Of a stretch of DNA of 64,000 nucleotides, positions 47,335 through 54,879 are shown piece after piece; the stretch's first letter is position 1; the number at the start of each line of letters is the position of its first letter. The position numbers were made by a program, and so were the translations under genes. Source of the stretch: Bog-473 sp963742035. GTDB taxonomy: Bacteria > Actinomycetota > Acidimicrobiia > Acidimicrobiales > RAAP-2. The stretch is from contig CAVUKH010000007.1 in NCBI GenBank assembly GCA_963742035.1, forward strand, positions 620,001 through 684,000, in the 5' to 3' direction. The notes beneath the pieces were generated by a model that had not been told where the DNA came from, did not search any database, and was given only the letters and a program-made list of their open reading frames with translations.

Positions 47335-47856
47335 TCAGAGGTAGGCGCCGGTCCGCCCGGACTCACCCGCCGAGGGCAGCCCGCGCTGGCGCATCTCCTC
47401 GAGCTGCGCCCTGGCGGCCATCTGCTGTGACATCAGCGTCGCCTGGATGCCGTGGAAGAGTCCTTCGAGCCAGCCGACGAGCTGCGCTTGCGCGATGCGC
47501 AACTCTGCGTCGCTGGGCGCGTCGTTGCCGAACGGGGGGGCCATCCGTTCGAGCTCGGCCACCAGGTCGGGCGACAGCACCTCCGACAGGTCCCGGATCG
47601 ACTGCTCGTAGATCTCGCGGAGGCGCACCCGGCTCTTTTCGTCGAGCGGTGCCGACCGCACCTCGTCGAGCAGGGTTTTGACCATGGAGCCGATGCGCAA
47701 GACCTTGGCGGGCTCGTTCACCGACTCCGTCTGCCGCTCCTCCGCCGCCTCATCGCGGCTGCCACCGGCAAGGACCTCGTCCGGCGAGATGACACCCGCC
47801 GTCCCGTCCTCGGATGCCGTGGTCTCGGTTCTTTCGTCGTTCGTCGCGTCAGCCAT
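47335..47856 (-). CDS. bpa: Bacterial proteasome activator (Bpa/PafE)
   Basis: Ring-forming ATP-independent activator of the 20S proteasome. 173 residues. The helical core is highly characteristic (PAKVLRIGSMVKTLLDEVR, SDAELRIAQAQLVGWLEGLF, FHGIQATLMSQQMAARAQLE) preceded by a disordered acidic 45-residue N-terminus. The C-terminal proteasome-docking motif, GQYL in mycobacteria, here reads GAYL. Presence implies a 20S proteasome elsewhere in the genome. ATG 47856 has GGAAGG upstream. It lies between dnaE and a phosphodiesterase gene on the same strand. Confidence 0.92.
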   Translation of the reverse strand: MADATNDERTETTASEDGTAGVISPDEVLAGGSRDEAAEERQTESVNEPAKVLRIGSMVKTLLDEVRSAPLDEKSRVRLREIYEQSIRDLSEVLSPDLVAELERMAPPFGNDAPSDAELRIAQAQLVGWLEGLFHGIQATLMSQQMAARAQLEEMRQRGLPSAGESGRTGAYL

Positions 47857-47913
47857 GCTGCCTTCCGTCCCTGTCCGATCGTCGGTCTCGCCCGCCCGTA
47901 GGGTCTTCGTGGT

Positions 47914-47943
47914 GGTTGCGGGCCCATGTTGCCACCCGCGACC
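47914..47943 (-). terminator. Hairpin after the phosphodiesterase gene
   Basis: A 9-bp stem with one G-T pair (GGTTGCGGG / CCCGCGACC) and a 12-base loop begins 7 bases after the phosphodiesterase stop codon. No U-tract. Likely a terminator or stabilising 3' end before bpa, whose leader lies just downstream. Confidence 0.5.
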
Positions 47944-47949
47944 AGCCGC

Positions 47950-49140
47950 TCACGAGGTCCGCCAGCCCAGGAGGGGAATCGACATCTCGGCCGGCGTCAG
48001 GGACCCGTGCCGAGCCTTCAAGCGGAGCTCACCGGTGTCGGCGGGGTCGAGGAAGGCCGTGGGAGCGAACGGCACCAAGGCGACATCACCCAGCCGGGCC
48101 GCCACCTCGGGCGACGGCACGCCGCCCAGCCAGTCGTCCGCGATCATCTGCTCCCTCGTCCGCACCCAGGCCACATCGCCGTGGAGGGCCTCCGCCGTCG
48201 CCGCCACCTCCGCGAGGGCCCCGGGGCGGACGTGCAGCCAGCGGAACCGCCCTTCGCCGCTGATCAGGGTCACCGCCTCCATGATCTCGGGACCGATGAG
48301 CTCGACGGACCCGCCGACCTCCACCTGGCCATGATCGGCCGTCACCACGAGGACGCACCCCGGAGGGAGCGCGTCCAGCACATCACCGACCAGGCGATCG
48401 ACGGCGCGGAGCTCGTCGTCGTAGAAGGGACCCAACCCTTCGGCGTGGGCCACCTTGTCGATGCCCTCGTAGTACGCGTACACGAACGGCGCACCGGCGG
48501 CCGTCACCTCGCGCACGGCCGTGACCAGCCCGGCCGGTGTGTGCCAGCGGTGCAGGTCCACGTCCCCGAGGTGGGCGGCGGTGAACCCGGTGGGTCCGAA
48601 GTCCTGTCGCGTGACGACGGGAACACGACCGCGCGCTCCCGGGAACGACTCGCAGGGCTGGAACCTCGACGCCGGGACCGACACCCGAGCGTCGACACCG
48701 TGCACCGACCACTGGAGGACGTTCATCACATCGCCGTGGAGCGCCACCCGGTAGCCGACCACGCCGTGCTCGGCCGGGACCCTCCCCGTGACAAGCGTCG
48801 TCAGGGCGCACGCCGTGGTGCTCGGGGCGACGGACGTAATGGGTCCCCCCACGCCACCGGCCAGGACCGGGGCCAGGGCGCTGCGCTCTCGCAGTTGCTC
48901 CTCGCCGAGTCCGTCGATCACCAGCAGCACCACCTGGTTCGCCCCCGCCACAGGCTCGGGGAACCACCCCGGCAGCGCGGTCGCGCCGGGGGCGGCCAAC
49001 TCGCCCAGGAGTGTCGGCACGACACGGTGGAGGCCGGGTCCGTCCCAGTCGGGGAGGACCGGCTCGGGTTGGTCTGCGTGCCTCGCCGCCCCCGCGGGCG
49101 GGTCCGACGCTATCGCCTGGGCCTCTGCGCCGTCACTCAC
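47950..49140 (-). CDS. Alkaline phosphatase-superfamily phosphodiesterase/nucleotide pyrophosphatase
   Basis: 396 residues. Metal and nucleophile motifs of the type I phosphodiesterase fold: LLVIDGLGEEQL (metal Asp), APSTTACALTTLVTG (Thr nucleophile), YYEGIDKVAHAEG (metal Asp/His), TADHGQVEV (Asp-His) and a late HGSL. No signal peptide, so cytosolic. Substrate unknown. GTG 49140 is supported by a TAGGGT box 8 bases upstream; it diverges from the Rrf2 gene with 64 bases between starts. Confidence 0.85.
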   Translation of the reverse strand: MSDGAEAQAIASDPPAGAARHADQPEPVLPDWDGPGLHRVVPTLLGELAAPGATALPGWFPEPVAGANQVVLLVIDGLGEEQLRERSALAPVLAGGVGGPITSVAPSTTACALTTLVTGRVPAEHGVVGYRVALHGDVMNVLQWSVHGVDARVSVPASRFQPCESFPGARGRVPVVTRQDFGPTGFTAAHLGDVDLHRWHTPAGLVTAVREVTAAGAPFVYAYYEGIDKVAHAEGLGPFYDDELRAVDRLVGDVLDALPPGCVLVVTADHGQVEVGGSVELIGPEIMEAVTLISGEGRFRWLHVRPGALAEVAATAEALHGDVAWVRTREQMIADDWLGGVPSPEVAARLGDVALVPFAPTAFLDPADTGELRLKARHGSLTPAEMSIPLLGWRTS

Positions 49141-49148
49141 GGAGGGAC

Positions 49149-49154
49149 ACCCTA
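49149..49154 (-). promoter_or_regulatory. -10 box for the phosphodiesterase gene (leaderless)
   Basis: TAGGGT on the minus strand, 8 bases before GTG 49140. Shares the 64-base divergent region with the Rrf2 gene. Confidence 0.55.
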
Positions 49155-49190
49155 GGACGCAACCACCCCCTCCACCCACGAATGGGCCGG

Positions 49191-49196
49191 TAGGAT
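49191..49196 (+). promoter_or_regulatory. -10 box for the Rrf2 gene (leaderless)
   Basis: TAGGAT, 8 bases before GTG 49205. If the Rrf2 protein autoregulates, its operator should lie in 49141-49204. Confidence 0.6.
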
Positions 49197-49204
49197 CGTA
49201 CGTT

Positions 49205-49639
49205 GTGAGAGTTTCCACTCGGGGTGACTACGCCAGCCGGGCGCTGCTCTCCCTCGCACTGCACGGGGCCGAGACACCAACCTCGGTCAGGGATATCGCG
49301 GTCCGGACCGCCCTGCCCCAGCCCTACCTGGAACAGATCCTGCTGGCACTCAAGGGTGCCGGTCTGGTCCGGTCGAAGCGGGGGGTGGGTGGCGGTTACG
49401 TGCTGGCCCGCCCGCCCGAGGAGATCTCCCTGGCCCAGATCGTCTCCGCGGTGGACGGGCCTATCGCTGCCGGCGACTTCGGCGAGCCCCACGAGAACGG
49501 CGCCTGTGACCACGAGGGTCAGTGCGTGCTGCTGGCCGTATGGGCCGATGTCGGAGAGACGATCCGGACCCATCTGCAGTCCTACAGCCTGGCCGACATG
49601 GTCACCCGGGCCCAGGGCGGCGTGGCCGCCTCCGTCTAG
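49205..49639 (+). CDS. Rrf2 family transcriptional regulator
   Basis: 144 residues. N-terminal winged helix (STRGDYASRALLSLALHG, VRDIAVRTALPQPYLEQILLALKGAGLVRSKRGVGGGY), dimerisation helix at the C-terminus. The cluster-binding region has only two cysteines (ACDHEGQCVLLAVW); IscR/NsrR-type proteins have three, so a [2Fe-2S] or [4Fe-4S] sensor role would need a non-Cys ligand. Ends 13 bases from the convergent phosphatase gene. Confidence 0.9.
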   Translation: MRVSTRGDYASRALLSLALHGAETPTSVRDIAVRTALPQPYLEQILLALKGAGLVRSKRGVGGGYVLARPPEEISLAQIVSAVDGPIAAGDFGEPHENGACDHEGQCVLLAVWADVGETIRTHLQSYSLADMVTRAQGGVAASV

Positions 49640-49652
49640 CCCGTCGCCCGGG

Positions 49653-50225
49653 TCATTCCCGCAGGTTCCACGCCTCGATCGCGGGCCAGTCGTGTTCCCA
49701 CCCGAGCACGCAGACTGCCCCGGTCCGCAGGACGAAGAGCCTCCCGGCCACCGGCGGAAACCCGAGCCACCGTGCCGCCAGGACCCGAAGAATGTGCCCG
49801 TGTGCCACACAGAGGGTGTCGCCCCGGATCGCCCGGGCACGTTGAATGACCCGGTCGGCCCGGCGACCGACATCCGCCGCCCGCTCGCCTCCGGGCACGC
49901 CGTCGTCCCACAGGGTCCAGCCGGGCCGCATCTCCCGGATTTCCCTGCTTGTCAGCCCCTCATAGGCGCCGTAGTCCCACTCCATGAGGTCGGGGTCGGG
50001 CTCCCCGATGAACCCTGCCAGCGTGCACGTGTCCGCTGCCCGGACCAGCGGGCTGACCAGCACCTGCCCGAAGTTGGCGGGGCCGAACTCGCGGACCAGG
50101 GCGCCGGCGGCTTTGGCCTGCTCACAGCCCTTGGGGAGAAGGGGAATATCGGTGCGGCCGGTGTGTTTACCCTCCTCGGACCACTCGGTCGCGCCGTGTC
50201 GAACGAGCACCATCCGGCCGGGCAT
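49653..50225 (-). CDS. Histidine phosphatase (phosphoglycerate mutase-like)
   Basis: 190 residues. Catalytic VRHGATEW (phosphohistidine), SPLVRAADT, the acid/base Glu in MEWDYGAYEGL and second His in VAHGHILRV. Smaller than dPGM, so a broad phosphatase or cobalamin/acid phosphatase-type member is more likely than glycolytic mutase. ATG 50225 or the internal ATG 50213 may be used. Confidence 0.88.
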   Translation of the reverse strand: MPGRMVLVRHGATEWSEEGKHTGRTDIPLLPKGCEQAKAAGALVREFGPANFGQVLVSPLVRAADTCTLAGFIGEPDPDLMEWDYGAYEGLTSREIREMRPGWTLWDDGVPGGERAADVGRRADRVIQRARAIRGDTLCVAHGHILRVLAARWLGFPPVAGRLFVLRTGAVCVLGWEHDWPAIEAWNLRE

Positions 50226-50378
50226 GGGCCGTAGACCAGCACGGGCCGGAAAGCGACGCAACTCGGCCCGAACACCCCGATGGAATGATCCGGGGGTCGG
50301 CACTGTTGTACCCGACAGGTTGATCCCGGAATCGCCCGGGTACGTACGACTGAGAGTGAGCGAAGAACGTCTGGAGCG

Positions 50379-51218
50379 ATGATGAAGAGCGCGGTGAGCA
50401 CGTCGGACACATTGGGGCTGATGTTGCGAGACTTGGACCAATTCCCGATGCCCGACCATGAGCAGCAGGTCGAGCTGGCGAAGCGTGTCGTGGCCGGCGA
50501 CGATGCTGCGCGGAAGCAGATGGTGGCCGCCAACCTGCGGTTGGTGGTCCACTGGGCCCGGCGGTACCAGGACCGGGGGGTCGACATGGCCGATCTGGTC
50601 CAGGAGGGCACCTTCGGCCTGATGCGCGCCGTCGACAAGTTCGACTGGGAGCGCGGCTTCCGGTTCTCGACCTACGCCACCTGGTGGATCCGTCAGGCCC
50701 TGCAGCGCGCCGTCCAGCAGCACGGCCGCACCATCCGCATCCCCCTCGAGGTTGGTGAGCAGATTCAGCGCCTCGAGCTGACCAGGTCGGAGCTGGCCAG
50801 CACCTTGGGCCGCGCGCCCACGGTGGCCGAGTTGGACGAGGCAACCGGTCTGACCGCCGACGAGCGGGAAGCCCTCGAGGACGTGGCCCGCGTGACCGCA
50901 TCCCTGGACCAGCCGGCGGCCCTCGAGTCTTCGACGACCCTGGGCGAGCTCGTCGCTCCCGACGACTCGGACTTCGTGGCCGACGTCGAGGAGACGATGG
51001 TCTACGACCGGGTGCGCGACGCGGTCGAGCGCCTGCCCGACCTGCAGCGCGACGTGCTCAGGCTCCGTTTCGGGTTCGGCGGTGACTCCCCGGCCTCGTT
51101 GCAGTCGACGGCAGAGCGCTTGGGCGTGGGCGTCCGGCGAGTGCGCCGAGCCGAAGAGGAGGCCCTGGCCGCGCTGTCGTTCGACGCGGATGTCGTGGGC
51201 ATCCACGAGGCGGCTTGA
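50379..51218 (+). CDS. Sigma-70 family RNA polymerase sigma factor (group 2-like)
   Basis: 279 residues. Region 1.2 is short; region 2 is clearly principal-like (ANLRLVVHWARRYQDRG, DLVQEGTFGLMRAVDKFDWERGFRFSTYATWWIRQAL), region 3 includes TIRIPLEVGEQIQRL and region 4 LPDLQRDVLRLRFGFGG with recognition helix TAERLGVGVRRVRRAEE. The region 4.2 helix differs from the usual RpoD sequence (RERIRQIE), so an alternative promoter set is likely. GGAG sits 4 bases before ATG 50379; a second ATG follows immediately. Confidence 0.92.
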   Translation: MMKSAVSTSDTLGLMLRDLDQFPMPDHEQQVELAKRVVAGDDAARKQMVAANLRLVVHWARRYQDRGVDMADLVQEGTFGLMRAVDKFDWERGFRFSTYATWWIRQALQRAVQQHGRTIRIPLEVGEQIQRLELTRSELASTLGRAPTVAELDEATGLTADEREALEDVARVTASLDQPAALESSTTLGELVAPDDSDFVADVEETMVYDRVRDAVERLPDLQRDVLRLRFGFGGDSPASLQSTAERLGVGVRRVRRAEEEALAALSFDADVVGIHEAA

Positions 51219-51243
51219 GGCCCCTGCTCCTCTCGGGGAGCCG

Positions 51244-51262
51244 GGCCTGCAAACAGCAGGCC
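51244..51262. terminator. Perfect hairpin between convergent sigma factor and rluD
   Basis: GGCCTGC, loop AAACA, GCAGGCC: a perfect 7-bp stem in the 108-base gap between two convergent genes. Symmetric placement suggests a bidirectional terminator, without a U-tract. Confidence 0.55.
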
Positions 51263-51326
51263 GCGGCACCCGCCAGGAGCTGATGGTCGGGTCGCCGGTC
51301 ACCGCTCCGGGACCTCCGGCGACCTG

Positions 51327-52286
51327 CTAGCCCAGGTATGTCCGCAGGTCCTCGGGCAGTGGCGACGTGAACTCTGTGCGGGCTCCCGTGTCCGGGTGCA
51401 GGAATGCCAGCTTGAAAGCATGGAGAAAGAAGCGCCCGCTGCCGAGCCGCTTGTCCGGGGTCCCGTAGCGGGCGTCGCCCACCACGGGATGGCCGATGGC
51501 CCCCATGTGCACGCGGATCTGGTGCGTGCGCCCACTCTGGAGCGCGAGCTCGAGCAGGGTCGTCGGCTGCTCCCCCGTTCGCCGCTCCAACACCGTGTAG
51601 GTGGTGCGGGCCGGCTTCCCGGAGGCGGTAACGGCCATTTTAGTCGGCGTGCGGGACGAGCGGCCGATCGGAGCCTCCACCTCGCCGCGGTCCTCTGCCA
51701 CGGATCCCGCCACCAGGGCGAGGTAACGACGCTCCATCGTCCGGGTCGCCAACTGGTCGACCAGCGCCCGGTAGGCCTCATCGGTCCGGGCCACGGCGAG
51801 GAGGCCCGAGGTGCCCTTGTCGAGGCGGTGCACGATCCCCGGCCGGTCGGGTGGGCAGATTCCAGCCGCGACCAGGTCGCCCAGGTCGGGGAAACGGGCC
51901 ATCAGGCCGCCGACCAGGGTTCCCTCGGTGTGGCCGGCGCCGGGATGCACGACGAGGCCCGCGGGCTTGTCCACCACTGCGACCACGTCGTCGGCATACA
52001 CGACGTCGAAGCGCACACCGGGCTCGGCTCTCACCCCCGCGTCGTCACGGGTCGGGAGCACGATGGTGAGGGTCGATCCTTCGCGGAGCACCTCCCGGCC
52101 CACCGTGACCGTGGAACCATCGACCCGGACGCGGCCGGTGGCGATCAGCTGTGCCGCGGCGGCCCGGGACACGTCGGCCACCATGGCCACACCGCGATCC
52201 ACCCTGACCCCCACGAGAAGGGCGGGAACTTCCGTTGCGATGATCTCCCCGCCATCCCCCGGGTCCGGCCCGGGTTCCCCGCTCAC
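51327..52286 (-). CDS. rluD: Pseudouridine synthase, RluA/RluD family
   Basis: Isomerises uridines in 23S rRNA. 319 residues: N-terminal S4 domain (DVSRAAAAQLIATGRVRVDG) and catalytic domain with KPAGLVVHPG, HRLDKGTSGLLAVART (catalytic Asp in HRLDKGTSG) and LQSGRTHQIRVHM. GTG 52286 overlaps the lspA stop as GTGA; lspA-rluD is a classic pair. Confidence 0.94.
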   Translation of the reverse strand: MSGEPGPDPGDGGEIIATEVPALLVGVRVDRGVAMVADVSRAAAAQLIATGRVRVDGSTVTVGREVLREGSTLTIVLPTRDDAGVRAEPGVRFDVVYADDVVAVVDKPAGLVVHPGAGHTEGTLVGGLMARFPDLGDLVAAGICPPDRPGIVHRLDKGTSGLLAVARTDEAYRALVDQLATRTMERRYLALVAGSVAEDRGEVEAPIGRSSRTPTKMAVTASGKPARTTYTVLERRTGEQPTTLLELALQSGRTHQIRVHMGAIGHPVVGDARYGTPDKRLGSGRFFLHAFKLAFLHPDTGARTEFTSPLPEDLRTYLG

Positions 52287-52786
52287 GCGGCCTCTCCGAC
52301 ACTCGGCTCCATCGGGGCCCCACCGCCGAAGAGCAGGGCCACGATGATCACGATCACACCGATGGAGACGCAGGCATCGGCCAGGTTGAACGTCGGCCAA
52401 TGGGAGAGCGTGATGAAGTCGGGCACCTGTCCGCCGGGGCCACCGACGATCCGCTCGCTCAGATTCCCGATGGCCCCCCCGAGGACGAGCCCCGATCCCA
52501 CGGCCAGGGGCAGTGTGCGCACCTGGGCCACCACGAGTGCCACCGCCACGACGCCGATGCACAGGATCACGGTCACGAATACGGCGCGCCCGCTGAACAA
52601 GCTGAACGCAAAGCCCGAGTTGTAGGTGAGCGCAAGCCCAAAGGGACCCCAGACATGACGGACGCTATGGAGATGATCTGCGGCGAGTGACGTGGTCACC
52701 CGGTCCGCCACCACCACGATGACGGCGATGGCGAACGCCAGGACGCCGTAGCGGGTTAGCGCCGCGACAGCCCGCCGCTCTTGCAC
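52283..52786 (-). CDS. lspA: Lipoprotein signal peptidase
   Basis: Cleaves the signal peptide of prolipoproteins in the membrane. 167 residues with four hydrophobic segments. Catalytic Asp residues are in QVPDFITL and FNLADACVS. The conserved N-L-x-D-R motif reads NLSERI, an Asp to Glu change at a non-catalytic but conserved site. Start GTG 52786 overlaps the DksA-like gene by 31 bases; GTG 52771 is an alternative. It would process the lipoprotein encoded upstream of tyrS. Confidence 0.92.
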   Translation of the reverse strand: MQERRAVAALTRYGVLAFAIAVIVVVADRVTTSLAADHLHSVRHVWGPFGLALTYNSGFAFSLFSGRAVFVTVILCIGVVAVALVVAQVRTLPLAVGSGLVLGGAIGNLSERIVGGPGGQVPDFITLSHWPTFNLADACVSIGVIVIIVALLFGGGAPMEPSVGEAA

Positions 52787-53640
52787 GCCACGCAGAGTCG
52801 GGCATACGGCAAGGCCCGCAGGCGCGGCTTGGGGATCGGCTGGAAGCAACGCTCGCAGTACCCGTAGGTCTTGTCGTCAATGCGTCGCAGCGCATCGTCG
52901 ATCTCCTCCACCGCCAGCAGGGCTTGTCCAGAGAGCGCAAGGTTGCGCTCCCGGTCCACGGTCACGGTGCCGCCCTCACCCGATTCTTCGTCGAACTGGA
53001 CATCACCGGGCTCGCGCTCGAGCGCCAGCGAGTCCGCCTCGGCGCGCAGGGACGTCGCCTGCTCCTGGTAGATCGCACGATCGGCCTGCAGCAGCTCGCG
53101 CACCTCGTCGAGGAACTTGGTGTCCTTGGCGTACGGGCCGGTCTTGGGTCGCACCGGGGGGGGCGCCTTCGGCTTGGGCGTGAAGGTCGTGCGGGCCGGG
53201 GCCGCTGCGCCGGCACCGTTGACCGCGGCCGCCTTCGCTCCCGAGGCGGCCTTCTTGGCGGCAGGCTTGTCAGCCACCTTCTTGGCCGCGGCCGGAGTCA
53301 GACCGGCCTTCTTGGCCGGCGCGGCCTTCTTGGCGGCTGGAGCCGCCTTCTTGGCCGGTGCGGCCGCCTTCTTGGCCGTCACCGACTTCTTGGTCGTGGC
53401 GGGCGCCGTCTTCTTGGGCGCGGCGGTGGACTTCTTCGGGGACGGCGCGGGCTTCTTCACCGTGGTGGCTGCCTTCTTCACAACAGGAGCTGCCTTCTTT
53501 TTTGTCGGGGCGGAACGCTTTGTCGCCGTTGCGTCAACCTTGGTCGAGGTCTTTTTGTTCCCGGCCCGTGAGGCTGTCGCGGCAGCCGATCGCGACGCCG
53601 GCGCCCGCTTGACCTGGGCACCTTTGCTCGCTGGGGTCAT
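52756..53640 (-). CDS. DksA/TraR-type zinc finger protein with long Lys/Ala/Pro-rich tail
   Basis: 294 residues. Residues ~1-150 are a histone H1-like low-complexity region with many KKAA/PAKKAA/AAPKK units; residues ~165-294 form a coiled coil (KFLDEVRELLQADRAIYQEQ) plus a four-cysteine zinc finger (CERCFQPIPKPR and LCVACK) as in DksA/TraR, which bind the RNA polymerase secondary channel. The coiled-coil tip carries DEESGEGG rather than the DxxDxA of E. coli DksA, so polymerase modulation is unproven. The basic tail likely binds DNA. ATG 53640 has AAGGAGGG. Confidence 0.88.
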   Translation of the reverse strand: MTPASKGAQVKRAPASRSAAATASRAGNKKTSTKVDATATKRSAPTKKKAAPVVKKAATTVKKPAPSPKKSTAAPKKTAPATTKKSVTAKKAAAPAKKAAPAAKKAAPAKKAGLTPAAAKKVADKPAAKKAASGAKAAAVNGAGAAAPARTTFTPKPKAPPPVRPKTGPYAKDTKFLDEVRELLQADRAIYQEQATSLRAEADSLALEREPGDVQFDEESGEGGTVTVDRERNLALSGQALLAVEEIDDALRRIDDKTYGYCERCFQPIPKPRLRALPYARLCVACKSGGLSRR

Positions 53641-53765
53641 CGTTCCCTCCTTCGGACCACATGGGGTGGCCGGTTTCCCCGAAAGGGACCTCGTCCGGGG
53701 AGCGGGTGACGATACCGGACGGCGAGGGACAGGGGCAACAAGCCCCACCGGCCCTCAGGAGGGAC

Positions 53766-54542
53766 TTAGACGGGTCGAGGCGATCCGGAGACCGTTGCGC
53801 TCTGCAGGTTCAGCGTCGGTGCACCGTCGTCCGCCTCCGGCAGCCGCTGCTGGGCGTCCTGGTCGTGCGGCACCGATGGCGACCCCGACTTCGGCTTCAC
53901 GCCCATGAGCGAGTTCGCCGGCTGCACGTTCTCGTCCACCCACTTGAGGATCTCGGAGAGCGCGCCCCGGAGCCGGTTGCGCTCCGACTCGAGGTGGCGG
54001 GCCATGCTCTCGACGTCGGTCGCCAACTCGGTGCGGGTGGCCTCCAGTCGTGCGACCTCGTCGCGCAGCTTCTGGTGCGTCTCCGCCTGCAGTTGGGCTG
54101 CCGTGGACTCGGCAGCGGCAATGGCGGCCCGCGCCGTCTCCTCCGCCTGGGCGACGACGGTTGCGGCTTCCGCCTCGCTCTCTCGCTTGGTCTGGTCGAC
54201 GAACTTCTGTGCCAACAGGAGAGTCCGCTGCAAGGTCTCGTCGGAGAGGGCGTTGGCCTCGGCGGTCGCCGCTGCCGCGGCGGCCGCGGCCGCGGCCGCC
54301 TCTTCGCTGTCGACCGCTGCCGGTGCAGCACGCTTGTCACGCTCGAGCTGTGCGATGCGCTCGCTGGCCTGGCGCAGCCGCTCGTTCAGCTGCCGGACGT
54401 GGTCTTGGAGCGCCTCGGCCTCCTGGGCCGCCTTGTCCAGGTACTCATCGACCTCATCGACGTTGTAGCCCTTCAGCCCGAGGCGGAATTCGACGGTGCG
54501 AAGCGTGTCGAGGATCGATGACGGAGCCTGAGAATTGTCCAT
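53766..54542 (-). CDS. divIVA: DivIVA/Wag31-like polar growth protein
   Basis: 258 residues. The N-terminal membrane/curvature-binding domain has VEFRLGLKGYNVDEVDEYLDKAA, followed by coiled coil (ALQDHVRQLNERLRQASERIAQLE), a run of about 11 alanines, a second long coiled coil, and a disordered C-terminal tail. In actinobacteria it organises tip growth and the elongasome. Start ATG 54542 lies 8 bases after TAGACT. It ends the dcw-side operon in its normal order (ftsZ, yggS, sepF, yggT, divIVA). Confidence 0.93.
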   Translation of the reverse strand: MDNSQAPSSILDTLRTVEFRLGLKGYNVDEVDEYLDKAAQEAEALQDHVRQLNERLRQASERIAQLERDKRAAPAAVDSEEAAAAAAAAAAATAEANALSDETLQRTLLLAQKFVDQTKRESEAEAATVVAQAEETARAAIAAAESTAAQLQAETHQKLRDEVARLEATRTELATDVESMARHLESERNRLRGALSEILKWVDENVQPANSLMGVKPKSGSPSVPHDQDAQQRLPEADDGAPTLNLQSATVSGSPRPV

Positions 54543-54550
54543 GGTCACCG

Positions 54551-54556
54551 AGTCTA
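54551..54556 (-). promoter_or_regulatory. -10 box for divIVA (leaderless)
   Basis: TAGACT on the minus strand, 8 bases before ATG 54542. It gives divIVA a promoter separate from the upstream yggT operon. Confidence 0.6.
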
Positions 54557-54571
54557 ACGCTCTCCCACTTG

Positions 54572-54586
54572 CCAATTGGGCCAATT
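54572..54586. promoter_or_regulatory. AT-rich palindrome upstream of divIVA
   Basis: CAATTGG-G-CCAATTG, a perfect 7+7 inverted repeat with one spacer base, 16 bases upstream of the divIVA -10 box and 14 bases after the yggT stop. It overlaps the expected -35 position and is strikingly AT-rich for this genome, so an operator is more likely than a terminator. Confidence 0.6.
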
Positions 54587-54600
54587 GCTTGTGGCGAAAA

Positions 54601-54858
54601 TCAGTGCAGGAGCACGGGAATTAACACAAATTGCGCAACGAGGATGACGATCAGGAACGAGAAGTCCAACCCGCCCATCGGCTTGATGATCCGGCGTACC
54701 GGACGCAGCACCGGTTCGGTCGCCTGGTAGAGGAAGTACTGGATCCGAGCCAGCGTCGTCCCAGGCTGAATCCGGAACCAGCTGAGGATCGCGTACGGGA
54801 ACATGATGAGCCAGATATAGGCCTCAATCAGCCACGCGATGAGATGAAAGATGCTCAT
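54601..54858 (-). CDS. yggT: YggT family membrane protein
   Basis: 85 residues with two hydrophobic segments separated by a short basic loop containing EPVLRPVRRIIKPMGGLDFS, the family core. Conserved between sepF and divIVA in Gram-positive and cyanobacterial genomes; linked to envelope/division functions and osmotic tolerance. ATG start 21 bases after sepF. Confidence 0.92.
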   Translation of the reverse strand: MSIFHLIAWLIEAYIWLIMFPYAILSWFRIQPGTTLARIQYFLYQATEPVLRPVRRIIKPMGGLDFSFLIVILVAQFVLIPVLLH

Positions 54859-54879
54859 CAGCCTGCGAGGCTACTGCGC

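Noticed and set aside
53230..53480. Plus-strand Leu/Gly-rich frame opposite the Lys/Ala tail of the DksA-like gene.
   Set aside because: Complement of repetitive AAG/GCC codons; no start context or family match.
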